DNA of 64,000 nucleotides, from positions 13,583,006 through 13,647,005 of the forward strand of contig NC_087063.1 of assembly GCF_963678635.1 (NCBI RefSeq), in the 5' to 3' direction. Of this stretch, positions 1-11,881 are shown piece by piece (position 1 is the first letter of the stretch; each line of letters starts with the position of its first letter). The position numbers were made by a program, and so were the translations under genes. The notes under the pieces were generated by a model, which saw only the letters and a list, made by a program, of their open reading frames with translations, was not told where the DNA came from and did not search any database. The DNA is from Symsagittifera roscoffensis (taxonomy: Eukaryota > Xenacoelomorpha > Acoela > Convolutidae).

Positions 1-114
1 AAAACTTTTTATCAGCAGTTTGATCGACTGATAGCGGAAAAGTTTTAGATTACGCCAGCAAAATCAAGCTTATAAATCAACACACAATTTCTTAAAATAC
101 TGCCTAGAATATGT

Positions 115-224
115 TGTAGCATCACGCATTCACAGCGTAGCATCACGCATTTAGCCGTACTAACACGTAAAACAAACCTAAAACTCGGTGTTCTGAAAAA
201 GGGGGGGGGGACTGGAAAAGAGCC
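115..224 (+). repeat. Partial hAT-type MITE, right end only
   Basis: The stretch ends in a G-run followed by ACTGGAAAAGAGCC, the terminal inverted repeat of the MITE family seen complete at 2270-2488. The inner part (acatcacgcatttagccgta-like) also matches that copy. The partner end is not seen in the window, so the copy is truncated or starts outside it. Confidence 0.5.
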
Positions 225-714
225 AAAAGGCCAAAAAAGAGTTTTTAGGAAAGAACTTTTTGGAGAATTTTGACCAAAAAATCGTATTTTTTTTTGGCGC
301 GCGCTCTCTTTTCAAAATAAGTATAGTTTGGCGCCAAAGGAGCCTTCGGAAAAAAATTTGGGTCGGTCAGCCAAAAATGGACATCTCACAATTCTGCAAA
401 TTGGGACCCTTTGGGCCGGCAGAGGGTCGAATTTTCAAGGGGAAGGGTCGTCCGCCCCTCCCCTAAATCCGCTGGTGCTCTTGTTATTATAGCTGCAGGC
501 GTAATATTACGATGCCAGGTTTTGAGAAAAATGATAGTTCACATAATTAGTTTGTTCACCATGCAAGGCTTCATTGTACTATGACAACGTAAGATAAATT
601 TTTTAAAACTGAAATTCAAATGTAGGGAGGCTAGTGGAAAAAGAGACCCTTATTTTTAAAATCAAATTGAAAGTTAAAGGTTTCAAATTCAATATTATAA
701 TAAGCTTTGTTTCT

Positions 715-957
715 TCAATAGTTGAATTTTCTGTCGTCATATTCGTCTATACACACCCCGGCGGCCTCATTGCAAAACTGTCCCTTCTTGCAGTCCATGT
801 ACGATTTGCAGGGGGCCAGTCTATCACATATTTGTAGCTTCAAGTTGCAGTATACTATCCCGATACCCGGCCTTCCTTTGCAGTCCCTGTCAGAACGACA
901 GGCAGGCGCAAAAACTGAGGTGATTCCACACATGAGTATGACTGCTTTAAAAGACAT
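715..957 (-). CDS. Small secreted cysteine-rich protein, 80 aa
   Basis: A single-exon ORF with an ATG at 957 and a TGA at 715. Residues 1-17 form a typical signal peptide (MSFKAVILMCGITSVFA), so the product probably enters the secretory pathway. The mature part carries eight cysteines in two similar blocks, roughly C-x5-C-x10-C-x6-C followed by C-x5-C-x5-C-x6-C, and then an acidic/basic tail (DEYDDRKFNY). Duplicated short four-Cys blocks are common in small extracellular disulfide-rich animal proteins, but I recognise no named family. The segment is richer in GC than its surroundings, which supports coding. It lies next to a MITE cluster and has no visible partner gene. No canonical polyadenylation signal is obvious downstream. 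It may instead be one exon of a longer gene. Confidence 0.6.
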   Translation of the reverse strand: MSFKAVILMCGITSVFAPACRSDRDCKGRPGIGIVYCNLKLQICDRLAPCKSYMDCKKGQFCNEAAGVCIDEYDDRKFNY

Positions 958-1112
958 TTCTAAAAGTTTTAAGATATATCAAGGCAATTAGTCAAATGAA
1001 TCAAATGAACTTCAGAACATCAAGTAAAAACACAATTTGATTCTCTTATCTTTCAAATTATATTTTTTTACGTGTTATTATGGCTAAGCGATTAACAATA
1101 CGATGTAAGATA

Positions 1113-1355
1113 CCCGGCTTGACGTCCATAGAAGAAAAATGCTTGTCATACAATTTCATATAAGGTGTCTATGGAAAAAAATGCTCATCATACAGTTTTC
1201 ATACAAAATTTCAAAATGGTTTTAATGAGTTTTGTTCAGATACACCTTCTACTTGACGCTCTTAAAGCTTTCTGGTTATCAGAAAAAATTAATTTAATTA
1301 TTAGTTTAATTTAATACACGAAAATTGTATGATTAGCGTTTTTTGTCAACCCGGG
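1113..1355. mobile_element. Tc1/mariner-like MITE (about 243 bp)
   Basis: TA dinucleotides at 1111-1112 and 1356-1357 flank inverted ends CCCGGCTTGAC and GTCAACCCGGG. The similarity continues inward (ATGCT..TCATACAATTT on the left, the reverse complement on the right) for about 50 bp with a small indel. There is no coding capacity. A TA target duplication and short TIRs fit a Tc1/mariner-type non-autonomous element. Confidence 0.55.
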
Positions 1356-2269
1356 TATTCAGTTTAAAATAGTACGATCTTGAACGACTGTTAATTTGTT
1401 CACCATGTCAAGCTTCGTAGCATTATGGCAATGCTGAAGTAGTTTTTCAAAACTAAAACTGAAATGCGGGGGAAGTGGAATAGAGACAAGGTTTAAACTC
1501 TCATCTAAATTCGGATGCTGAAACTGGTTTTTCTGATACCCAACTACTTCTGATATGTTTACAGGTTTAAATATCAAGAACAAATATGTTTGGTCTTGCC
1601 CAATTAGTCAGCATGTCAGTTCGCAGGTGGTAAAAAGAAAAAAATAGACAAAGACTTTGCTCTTTGATCTTCTCCCCCAACAGTCAACTTTCAACTAGGA
1701 TGCGTGAAATAAGTCAGTTCAAAAATTCAAAAATTGGGCTTCACCAAAAACCTTAGTTGTTTTTCTAATAACATGCGAGTGAAATTTTTCGAAAAATTGT
1801 AATTTTCTCGAAAACCCCAATTTTCAACACAAAAAGATGTAGACAATTATGCACAGATGTTTCTCAGAACCTGCTACCTCGACCTGGTTCTGAGATTCTC
1901 ATGCAGTTCTCTAGAAAACGAAAAAATTGAATGAAATTTGAGTAGTATTTGAGAAAAACTAAACTTGTTTCCAAACTGTCTCTGAAAAGTAACCTGAAAA
2001 AAAAATTTTAGTAAAAAGCGATCCTATAAATTTTCATAATAACTGTTTCTATCAAACAGGAATTTTTTTAAAAACTACTTAAGCTTTGACACAAATCAGT
2101 CAAGCTTGGCCTGTAGTAGAGCAAACTATCAATTGTGAACAGGTTTGTTTTCATATCTTATATCCCGTCCAGCACGCGTTTAGTCATAGTAGCAAGCAAA
2201 ACAATTACAAAACCAGAAAACTTCAAAAGTGGGTACGATGCCAAGTAAATGGTGAAAAAAACTCCAATT

Positions 2270-2488
2270 GGCTCTTTTCCAGTTCCCCCCCCCCTTTGAA
2301 ATTTTATTTTGAAAAATCAATTTAACGTTGTCATAAAGCAATGAAATTTTGCGTGGTGAAAAAATCGACAATTTTGAACAGATTTGTTCTTCATACTTTA
2401 CAGCGTAACATCACGCATTTAGCCGTAATAACACGTAAAACAAATATAATACTCGGTATTTTGAAAAGGGGGGGACTGGAAAAGAGCC
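2270..2488. mobile_element. hAT-type MITE, complete copy with 8-bp TSD
   Basis: Inverted ends GGCTCTTTTCCAGT and ACTGGAAAAGAGCC, each joined to a C- or G-run, bound a 219-bp element. The 8-bp duplication CTCCAATT is perfect (2262-2269 and 2489-2496). An 8-bp TSD with short TIRs is characteristic of the hAT superfamily. There is no ORF of note. It sits inside a second, related element whose sequence flanks it (compare 3412-3470 in reverse complement). Confidence 0.75.
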
Positions 2489-2809
2489 CTCCAATTATTT
2501 AAGAAAAAATAATTTTAGCGTGAGTTTCAATTTGTTAGCAGTTGCATACCTACAGAATAAGATGAAGGTTGCTTTGTCTCGCGTTTGTTGACACTTTTTT
2601 AGCATGAGTATTTAAATACAGAGAAAATGATATTTGCATAAGCATCGAGCGTATTTCTTCCCGCCTTTTTAGAAATTTTTTGTTTTAAAAACGTGCCACA
2701 GATTTGATCAATATTAGCATTTTTACCGAGAGTCAAAATTGCAACAAAAACCAAAACACCTTCTTGCGCCACAAAAAGATACAGCAAGACAATTCTGAGA
2801 CAATTTTCG

Positions 2810-3014
2810 GGCTCTTTTCCAGTCCCCCCCTTTGTGAAATTATAAAAAGAGATGTTCAAAAATTGTTCACACGGCAATTTTCATGTTATAAATGTTGTGA
2901 AAATTTGTTCAGCTGACACGTTTTATTGCAGTTTATAACTTTAAAATTTTTTTTAAAAAGACTTTCATTTAATGAATTACAGAAAAAATGAAAGGGGGGA
3001 ACTGGAAAAGAGCC
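2810..3014. mobile_element. hAT-type MITE, second variant
   Basis: The same GGCTCTTTTCCAGTCCCCCC / GGGGGGAACTGGAAAAGAGCC ends enclose 205 bp whose interior differs from the 2270-2488 copy. The flanks are AATTTTCG (2802-2809) and AATTTTTG (3015-3022), an 8-bp TSD with one mismatch. Confidence 0.65.
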
Positions 3015-3196
3015 AATTTTTGCCTATTCTCATACCCAAATACCGAAATTTCAAATTAGTTCTTTTCTAGCTCCTCCCTTGGTTTTTTCTAAAACACAAA
3101 TTACAGAAGTTTCCTGAAATGACTCTTGATCATTTTACCCTTTTTTACTAGGCCAAATTGTGTATTTTGTGGGCTGATTCCGCGACAAGGACTTTC

Positions 3197-3569
3197 GGCT
3201 TTTTTCCAGTTTCCCTCCTTTCAAAATAACGAGTTTTATATTTGTTTTACATGTGATTACGGCTAAATGCGTGAAGTTACGCTGTAAAGTATGAAGAACA
3301 AATCTGTTCAGAATTGTCGATTTGTTCATCACGCAAAACTTCATTGCTTTATGACAACGTTAAATTGTTTTTTCAAAATAAAAATTCAAAGGGGGGAACT
3401 GGAAAAGAGCCAACTGGAGTTTTTTTCAACATTTACTTGGCATCGTACCCACTTTTGAAGTTTTTCTGTTTTTGTAATTGTTTTGCATGCTACTATGACT
3501 CATTCTATTGTGACAACGTTAAATAGACTTTTCAAAATTGAATTTGAATGGGGGGACTGGGAAAGAGCC
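3197..3569. mobile_element. Composite hAT-type MITE (nested/recombined)
   Basis: The outer ends GGCTTTTTTCC and GGGAAAGAGCC are flanked by a perfect 8-bp TSD GGACTTTC (3189-3196 and 3570-3577). An extra internal terminus (GGAAAAGAGCC ending at 3411) is followed by aactggag. That is the junction seen where the 2270-2488 copy lies inside another element. The left part matches that inner MITE and the right part matches the outer one. The simplest reading is a nested pair that lost its left outer end by recombination between terminal repeats. Confidence 0.6.
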
Positions 3570-3875
3570 GGACTTTCTTTTTATTCATTTTTCTTTCTTT
3601 TTTTCAATTGGACGCATTTTTATCTTATTTAAAAATTTGTCTCTGGATTTGAGAGACCTACAAACACTAAAATATGTGCATATCCTGTACACAATTTGGC
3701 CTTGTAACGTGTAAGCGTCAACAAACGATTATTTTGTTTCAATATTTCCTATATGACGATTGACGAATAAACTACTTTTCTAAAATTTTATTTTTGTAGC
3801 GTTATGAGAAACTGTTAGATAATAGTATCAGATGTGATTGGATTGGTTATTGCTCAATTTGCAAAGCCTTCGGTC

Positions 3876-4106
3876 GGCTCTTTTCCAGTCCCTTTTGGTT
3901 TTTCGAAAATTTAATAAGTTTAATAAAAGAAAACTTATTTAAAATGACTTTTCATGTTATAAACTATATCAAAACGTGTCAGCGTGAACAGGCGAACAAA
4001 ATTTCACAACATTTCTTACATAAAAAATTAGCTTGATTAGTTTTAACCCTTTTTGATTAGCTTTATTTTGAAACTTTACTAGGGGGGTGGCAAACTGGAA
4101 AAGATC
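3876..4106. mobile_element. Possible degraded hAT-type MITE
   Basis: Starts with GGCTCTTTTCCAGTCCC and ends with AACTGGAAAAGATC, a one-base variant of the family end. No convincing 8-bp duplication is visible, so the ends may come from different insertions. Confidence 0.35.
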
Positions 4107-4136
4107 AATTTGATCAACTAATTACAAAATTGAAGC

Positions 4137-4360
4137 GGCTTTTTTCCACTACCCGCCCCCACATTTGATTTTTAGTTTGAAACATTATTTTTACGATGTC
4201 ATTTTATTATGAAAATTTTTCATGGTGAACAAACTAACTGATTTGAACACGTTTTTGCTTTATACTCAACATTGTATGATCACTTAGTCAGCCGTATTAA
4301 TACGTAAGAAAATATTAAAAACTGAAAATTTGAAATTTGGGGTCGGAATGGAAAAGGGCC
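4137..4360. mobile_element. hAT-type MITE, diverged copy
   Basis: Ends GGCTTTTTTCC and GGAAAAGGGCC bound 224 bp related to the 2270-2488 copy (shared interior around acgatgtcat and gccgtattaatacg). Flanks ATTGAAGC and ATTGAATT match at 6 of 8 positions, a decayed TSD. Confidence 0.55.
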
Positions 4361-5069
4361 ATTGAATTTCAAGATAAGGAACAATTACTGGCTCTTTTTG
4401 TTCCGACTTTTGAAAAAAAAGGACTAATTATGCTTGGGGTGGGTTTTTTATTTAGTCAATTTTCGGCGATAAAAAAAAACAATTTTTAGCAGACACTTTT
4501 CTTAGCCCATTGAAGATATGGAGTACCTAAACTCAAATTTTAAAAGATATTGTACCGCCGATAATTTTTTTCAAAAATCTGGAAGTTTGAAACTTGCCAA
4601 TTTGGCCCTGCTCTGAGCAAAGTTATGCGCGCTCTGAAGATTTTTTTCATAATGTTGAAATCGTAACGCACAGCATAACTTTTCCGATTTGAATTGAGGC
4701 TAGATGAGCTCGTCGGTTCCTATTAATATCGTATATTGAATTTTCACACTTGATCTATAATATTGTCCCAAATTAATAGTTTTTCTATATGTTTTTTCAA
4801 AAACTAATTGAAATTAATTTAGAGGAAATCGGAACAATCAGGGTCACGTTTGAAGCTTGAACTTTTTTTCTACTCAATTGAATTTGATCTGTGAAAAAAT
4901 ATATTAACGTTTTAGATTGGGAAAACTAATCCAACTTTCCTTCGCGATGTTCAATAAAAACCAAAGCTGGGCTATAATCATTACGAGGCCAAACTGTGCA
5001 CTGGATAGGCGCACAATTTATTGTCTGTATGTTTCTGGATTCCTTAGACAAGTTTATAAACATGTTCCA
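4361..5069. other. Intergenic DNA, nothing recognised
   Basis: AT-rich sequence with no supported ORF, RNA gene or repeat boundary. One short open frame near 4917-5108 has no recognisable domain. Confidence 0.4.
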
Positions 5070-5990
5070 AAATGTAGCGGATTCCGCGTGAAATTAGCTG
5101 TAACGTAAATTTTATTGGCACATGTGTTGGACGCGGATTCCGCAACAAGCAAAAAGAGGTAGTTGTTCGGAATTCCGCAATTGTAAGTGGATTCCACAAA
5201 AAGTAAGTGGAATCCGCAAATGTAAGTAAATTTTGCAAACTGTAAATGGAATCCGAATTTTGTTTAATACTGAACTTGCATATGAATAATTAAATTTTAG
5301 AGCTCGCATTCTTATCTGTAGCAATGCGGAATTTAAAAGCAAGGACTTAATCATTGTCAGCGGAATCCACGAATAAATCTCAAATATTGGTGATTTAAAT
5401 CGGTGGATGTCACATTTTAATATTTTGGAAACACAACATTGAACAAATTCAATATTTGGAGTCACTTAGTTGAGAGTGTTTGGAAGCATAACGCACAGCA
5501 TATCGCCATATTAAATCAGTATTTGGGACTGCAACATTACCAAACACTGGTTTTGGAAACACAACACCGAATGAACACAGCACCGAATAAACTATGTTTT
5601 GGAAACACAACGCACAGCATATCGCTGATTTAGGTCAGTATTTGGGATGGTATCAATCCCAAATACTTATCTAGTAGATTCCAATTCTAATGAAACCATG
5701 AGGGCAGTACTTGAGTTGGGTTGACAGTAATTGAGATCAAACATTTAATACTTCAACTGGTAGTTGATCAATGTAGTAATTGAGATTGAACTTTCTGGTG
5801 ATAACCCAGTAAATTAAAGATAGATTTTTCAAGGCAATCCTACATATAAACATATATGTAAACGGAATTCGCAAACAAAATGCGGATTCCTCTTACAATT
5901 TCTGGAGTCCATTTATAGTTTGCGGTTTCCACTTACAATTTGCGAATTACGCTTACAGTTGCGGATTCCGCAACAGCTCAAGTTAACCAC
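5070..5990. repeat. Foldback-like element with subterminal tandem repeats
   Basis: The left arm (about 5075-5260) repeats a roughly 20-bp unit of the type GTAAGTGGAATCCGCAA four to five times. The right arm (about 5858-5985) carries the same unit in reverse complement (TTGCGGATTCC..TTACAATTTGCG). Inverted arms built from short tandem repeats resemble foldback (FB/Galileo-like) DNA elements. The middle (about 5477-5660) holds two copies of a 120-bp repeat containing AACGCACAGCATATCGC and CAGTATTTGGGA. There is no transposase ORF and the exact ends are unclear. Confidence 0.45.
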
Positions 5991-6639
5991 ACGCATGTCT
6001 TATTTTTTGTTTGTGGATTCTACATGTTCGCCTATTTTTTGAGCATTTTTGAGCGGTACAGTGTCTTAAGTATTTGTTTGTGGAATCAATTATACTCAAC
6101 AAAACCGAAACCAAAATTCCAATCAGTATTTTTCAATAGTAAACGAAAAACTCCGAAAGACCGCACTAAAAACTACCCATTGAAGAAGAACAATGGCTAC
6201 TCGATGTTGATCTCACATACGAATCCTTGTCATTTGGCGCTTCACAGAGGGAAGTCAAACCCCTCCTCGCTATTCGATGAAAATTGAGAATGCACGTAGT
6301 CTCGCTCTAACTTAAGGAAATCAACACATCCTTCCATAAAACTGAGACCCTAACGCGATCACTCAACACGGTCAAAATACACGAGACCCACTTCTGAAAA
6401 AGAAACGACTGCACCCCTTCTCTCCATGAAGACATCTACTACACAACGAGAGCGAGCAGCTGTGTGTTTCTCTTCATTCACACAGTCACTGCTTCAAAGG
6501 AATCTATTCTCTAAATTGAAGAATCTCGCCCTCCATCCTCCACTACAAAAACATTAAAAATTGAAACACTTCATAGTTTGAGCAACAGAACGAAATAAAG
6601 ATAATTTAGCAAACAGTCGCCCTCCTTCAGAACAGTTCC
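5991..6639. other. Intergenic DNA of unusual composition
   Basis: From about 6170 to 6560 the plus strand becomes C-rich and loses the long A/T runs of its surroundings. The 115-residue open frame that enters this stretch (5940-6287) has no recognisable domain. It may be the remnant of an older transposon or exon. I see no decisive feature. Confidence 0.3.
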
Positions 6640-6823
6640 TGATATCTTATCTCGCAAATACCAGTATACACTAGATCTATTGAGACTAGGAGATATACGA
6701 GTAGGATTAAGATCGGTATTCGACGAAGAAGTTGCACGAATCTATCCGGCCGAAAATAAGATAGTGTGACGAACAGACCTTATCTGAAATTACTATGAGT
6801 AAGCCAACTCGGACGTGAACTCA
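6640..6823 (+). repeat. LTR fragment of the large retroelement family
   Basis: The sequence from the ACCAGTATAC block through GAAGTTGCACGAATCTATCC, the CCGGCCGAAAATAAGATAG block and GAAATTACT to a terminal GAACTCA matches the R/U5 part of the LTRs at 40616-40982 and 61567-61944. The U3 half is missing or too diverged to place. Like the copies at 59861 and 61567, it lacks the roughly 20-30-bp block carried by the two full-length elements. Confidence 0.6.
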
Positions 6824-7435
6824 AAAATTTTAAATCCTGTTTTCCTTTTACATAAGAAACGGTGTCGTTTTTTTTAAATTTAGTTTCTGGGCGTTTTTTC
6901 ATTAGCTGGTTACTTTTCAGCATTTTTGATGAAAATGAAAGGATTAGTTATCTCTGTCAGAGCCAAGGGCAGTATCTGAAATTACTAATAGTTTTGTTGA
7001 CGGTTGACATTGAACATATTTTGAACGTATTTTGAAACCGGTAGCATTAAAACTTTCCGAAAAAAGGAAAAAGACCGCTCGTATTGTCTTTGAATGTTCT
7101 GTTTGCCCTTTAACTGGCCTTAAATAATTTTTGATACATGAACTATCGACATTTTAAACTATATTTTAAGACTAATGTATCAAACTTTTGAACACTTGAT
7201 TCTTGCATGGAGTTAATTTGACCAATTAGCTTGCTTCATTTCAATTTTGAACCGCTTTGTAAAGCGGGATAAATCGCCCCACAAAATTAGTTCACGTAAT
7301 ACTTTAAGCATCAAAGTATACAACAATTTAATAACTAAGGTGGTAGGTTACTAAACTGGTGTGCACAACCTTCGGGGCTTATCCCGATCCAGTTTCAAGC
7401 GTTAATAATCAATTATAATGTGAGTCTAGTACCAG
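6824..7435. other. Intergenic DNA, nothing recognised
   Basis: No supported gene. A weak hairpin-like stretch (AACTGG..CCAGTT, around 7355-7395) is present but fits no RNA family I know. Confidence 0.3.
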
Positions 7436-8215
7436 TCTTACAAAAATTTAGAAAAATTTTTTTTTTAGCAATTCATAATCGATTATAATCTCTCTTTTGG
7501 AAATCAAATATAATCAGTTAAAATACATTATAATCGATTATAATTGATTATTTTTATCCGAATTTCTAATTCATTTTTTTTTGCAGAAATGATCCATTAA
7601 AACCGATTATAGTTATTTATAATCCCTTTTGTTTGCCCATTTTGTCTTCGACCTTGCACATAAAGTGCTTGTATTTTATGCTTTTTGTAGACGTTGGTTT
7701 ATGTGAAAAATGGGAAAAGTCTTTTAACAAATTTCAAATCAATTTAAGTTTTAATGTTTTTATTTTTTTCATTTCTTCTTGATTATACCTGTTTCATGAT
7801 GTACATTTCAAGTTTCTTTGACAACCAAAATATCAGCATAATGCTTTTGTTTCATGATTTCTATTGAGAAGTTATATTTCACCTACCGTGGGATTCTTTC
7901 AAAAAATATGAAGCAATCTCTAAAAAACGTTTGTTTCGTGGTAAAACTTTGAGTTCAGATGAACCAAAGAGTGACAAGACATCTCAATTTTAGAGTTTTT
8001 TGACAGAAAAACGTATTATAATCTATTACAATAAATTATAAGAGTTTATAAGAGATTATAATGGATTTTCGGAAAAAAATAAAATCAATTATAATTGATT
8101 ATAATTGATTATAATTTATTATAGTGTCACAAAAATTGTTATCGTTATATTGGTTTATAAATCGTTTAATCATCTAAATTTGGCGCTTATAATTAATTAT
8201 AATTTTAACAAAGTA
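7436..8215. repeat. TTATAATCGATTATAA-type palindromic repeat cluster
   Basis: Many short inverted units built from ATTATAAT, GATTATAA and AATTGATTATAAT recur, densest at 7460-7560 and 8020-8215. The same kind of cluster occurs at 38935-39115. It is probably a low-complexity or MITE-derived repeat. Confidence 0.5.
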
Positions 8216-11200
8216 AAATGATAATTGCAAAATAATCGTATGCAGATTCAATGATCGATCCCTCGAGCGAGCCAATACTTTTTTGAAGTTTTCTTTGGAG
8301 CAAAAAAGTTCCAGATTGTAACTGCAAGTTACAAGTTACATGTTTCAAGAGAATAAATGCCAACAGTTATTGACACTTTGTCTCCAAATTTTGTCCAATG
8401 TCTATCAAGCAAACCCAGAGATAAATCAAGCATAAACTGAAAAGGAGCTAAATTCTTCTAAAAACAGTCATTTCAGGCAATAAGGAACACCTTCATATTT
8501 TGCCCTTTTGAGCTCCATCATGAATTTTAAATTAAGGTGATTTCGGAAACTGTTTTAGTCCAACTGCATAGTCTCATAATTAGGCAAAGCTGTAAGCAAT
8601 TATGAGAAACTGTAAACATAACCTTGAGTTAAGTTTAAGAACTTTGATGTTTTTGATTTCACCAAAACATCGGTACTGTGCTGAATTATTTTATTTGGAA
8701 ATGTTGATAACATTTTTTTTAATGGCTGTTTTAGAGACTCAAAAAACCGCAGAGCTGATTAATTTTATGTAAGGTTTAAACACAGAAAATAAAGCTCTCT
8801 GAAAGTATTTCTTCCACGATGAGAGAACATTCAGCTCAGAAATCTATAATGCATATAAATATACTCATAAATTCTGTTTTTGAACTGCAAGTTTTTAAAT
8901 ATGTTTACACCCGAAAATTTTATGCTGTTTGATAGCCTTATTTACTTAGGATTATTTAAAAAATCTTAGTGATTTTGAATACCAATTCTGTGTCTTACAG
9001 AAATTGATCAGAATTCCTTACTATCATAGTGAGAAATCTTACTATTTTTTTACTATTAAAATGATTATATCGGTTAAAAAAAACTGCTCGTATATCATGA
9101 AGAAGCCCTAAGTTTTCCGACTGTCTTTTAATTGGTCTTCAGCGCAGCTATTGCAACTAAGAACTTGCATTTAAAAAAAATCGAAAAAATTATTGAGGTT
9201 AACTACATTTTGTTTCTACCGACAAAATACCCAATACCTCATCCAATTTAAATTGTTTCCACTCAAATGCTAATCTTATTCCATTTTTCAAGACACTTAG
9301 GCTACATAGTTACACTTTTTATACCTGGAAAACTGAAGTCAGAAGGAGGAACGGCAGAGAAATGTAGTTTTCTTGCAATAACTTTTCAAAGAAAGCGCTC
9401 TAAATAAAATAGTTTGCGATGCTTGAAACTTCTCAGCCGAGGACAATAGAAACCATTTTTATCTGGAAAATATTCAGAATCAAATCAGATTAGAGATATA
9501 ATTTTAAAAATAAAACTTAATGAGATTTCTCTAATTAAAGAACTTTTGTCGCCTTCATAAAAAAAAGATCTCGCAAAATGTTTTACGATGCAATTATTGC
9601 TTGGAAACTATGCCATTTGGGAAATTTCTCCTTTTTATCCCAATTGGTAATTTAGCCATTCGAGACGTAACTAAAAATATGATCAAATAAAGAAAACAAA
9701 ACTTTATATATGCTGGGGAAAAATGTTTTTTAAGCATATGGTCTTATGTTTCTTAAAATCAGTCCACTCCCTCTTCATTTTAAAAACCCATTTTGCAAAC
9801 CAATGGAACGTTGTATGGCGAGCAAATCAACTACTCAGAAAATATTTTTTGTCATATATGCATACATGCTTTTGGTTTTTGTGTTACGATAATAAACAAG
9901 TTACGACTGCCAATGCGGAAGCAGACTCTGAAACACTCGCACAAAAATGGGTACAGTAATTGAACTTTTTAAACAAAATACAGGAAAAATTATGGGGTAC
10001 TTTTTTCAAACCATTTTAATTGACCAAAATTAAGATGTCGGTTTCCTGAAATCATTGGAAAATGAAACAAAGTAAAATTTTTTCACTTCATTATAAAAAA
10101 ACTGTTCGAGAAAAATTCCTAATTTCAGTTTGATACTAAAAAAAACAATTTTTGATATCCTATATTTCAATTTAAAGTGTGTTGACCAACGAGGTTTATC
10201 TTACAATTTAACAGAATTTATGGACCACAATCAAATTTTTTATTGCAAGTTTTTATCTTTTTTTGCTACAAAAAACACAGAAGTAGTTTCTTGCAGTTTT
10301 TTTACATAATTTTTTTATAACAAAAACAATTCATAGTTAAATTAAATAGCATTAATTGTTATTAACAATTTATTGGTATTAACACGTTTGATATGGTTTC
10401 ATCCGGAAGACCTGATTTTCGGAAACTTGTCAGAACTTTTTTTTGCATTTCTTCATGTTGGAAGTTGTCTTTTTCTCCTAGTAACAAAACGTTTCGGTTG
10501 ATATCGACGGAACATGTTTTTTTGCTCGCTCTTATCAGTTTTAATCTGAATTACACTAAAGAAGGAAACCGCAAGTTTTTTAAGTCTAAGTGACTAGGTC
10601 TTGTAAAATTTATTTGCTTAATAATTTTACTGGAGTCATGCAGACGTATTTTTATCTTTGCTCTCGCAAAATACCGCTATTTAGTGACTTTTTGAAATGT
10701 TTTGTTCAATCATGGAATCAAAAGTTACGGTCACTTTTAAACCAAAAATCTAAACCTGCAGTTGTGAAAGTTGTTGCTATAAAAACATCAACAAAAATTG
10801 ACCTAATCAAACTTTTGGCAAGATGATTTTAACCAGAAGTGTCATAGGTTAGTGGCTCAACTTGGTATCCCATTTTCAAGTTTTAACTGAAATGATGATA
10901 AAATCAAACATATGAATTGTCTGTCAAAAATGCGAATTTTAATTCTCGTGGCAATATTGAATTAATTTGTAGATATTTATTCAAAACAGAAGATAATCAG
11001 TAAAATTGAAAACACTTAATGAAATTTGAAAATCCTGCAATCATTTTGGGCCTAAGTTAATTCACGATTTATAGACAATTCAATGTACATTTTGATAACA
11101 GTTTCATCTGAAGTAATTTTGTTTTTTAGCCTCTGCAATTCTCGTGGTTCTTTCTGAAGCAACGAGTTGGGCATTAGTCTCTAGCAGTTTTTGCAACCAG

Positions 11201-11434
11201 ATTCCTTCGGTGGGTCAACTAATTGATTCATTATATATCATATATGATAATGTTATATATTGGCACTATATTCTATGAACGCTATTAGATTTTGATCATA
11301 TTAGACGGATCTCTTCAGCTACACCCTCCCCCTCCCCTCCCCCTCCCCCTCTGTTACAAAGGAGGGGTTTGTTATTAGACGCAAAAATATGTTTACCTGT
11401 TAACTTTTTTCTTCGGTAGTGACGTAACTAGATA
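8216..11434. other. AT-rich host DNA without a supported gene
   Basis: Open frames at 9723-9959, 10393-10593 and 10590-10826 have no domain, signal peptide or intron border that I can support. A C/T-rich low-complexity tract (CCCTCCCCCT repeats) lies at about 11323-11352. Confidence 0.4.
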
Positions 11435-11442
11435 TTCGTAAT

Positions 11443-11881
11443 CAGGGGCGGATTGGGGGGGGGGGGGGGGGGCTGAGCGGACGCTTTTTTTCTTCCTCAG
11501 GGATTCGACCCCCCGCCGACCCAAAAGGTCCCCTCTTTGTACTATTTTGAGATATCCATTTTTGTTGATGGACCCTAAAAAGTTTTTAAAGGAGCCTTCG
11601 GTGCCAATATATATTAACACTGAGGGGGGAGCGCGCTCCGGAAAATCTCGATTTTTTTGGTGAAATTTTCCAAAAAGTGCCTAAAAACGCATTTTTTGGC
11701 ATGTTTTTTCAACTTTTTAAAATTTTGCTTGCAGCGCAGGAAATTTGAGCAAAACAGAGTCTTTTAAACGCTTTAGGAGAGCTCAGAAAATCAATTAGGC
11801 CGACCTAAAAAAAATGTCGTCAAAATTTTCGAAACTTTTTTGAAAATCCCCCATTTCGAGAAAATCCTAGATCCGCCCCTG
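11443..11881. mobile_element. Non-autonomous hAT-like element, target of the left retroelement
   Basis: Ends CAGGGGCGGATT (11443) and ATCCGCCCCTG (to 11881) are typical hAT termini. The 8-bp duplication TTCGTAAT is found at 11435-11442 and, after skipping the 18.8-kb retroelement and its CCTG duplication, at 30677-30684. The interior has no transposase, a long G-run at about 11455-11471, and a partly C-rich segment. The retroelement inserted in the last four bases (CCTG) of this element, so this element is older. Confidence 0.8.

Noticed and set aside
722-991. 89-codon ORF opposite the Cys-rich gene
   Set aside because: It is the shadow of the minus-strand frame, which alone has a signal peptide and ordered cysteines.
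7340-7420. Hairpin-like stretch considered as a small RNA gene
   Set aside because: The pairing is short and fits no tRNA, snRNA or SL RNA layout that I can recognise.
9723-10826. Three short ORFs in AT-rich DNA
   Set aside because: No signal peptide, domain or splice borders, and the composition matches the background.
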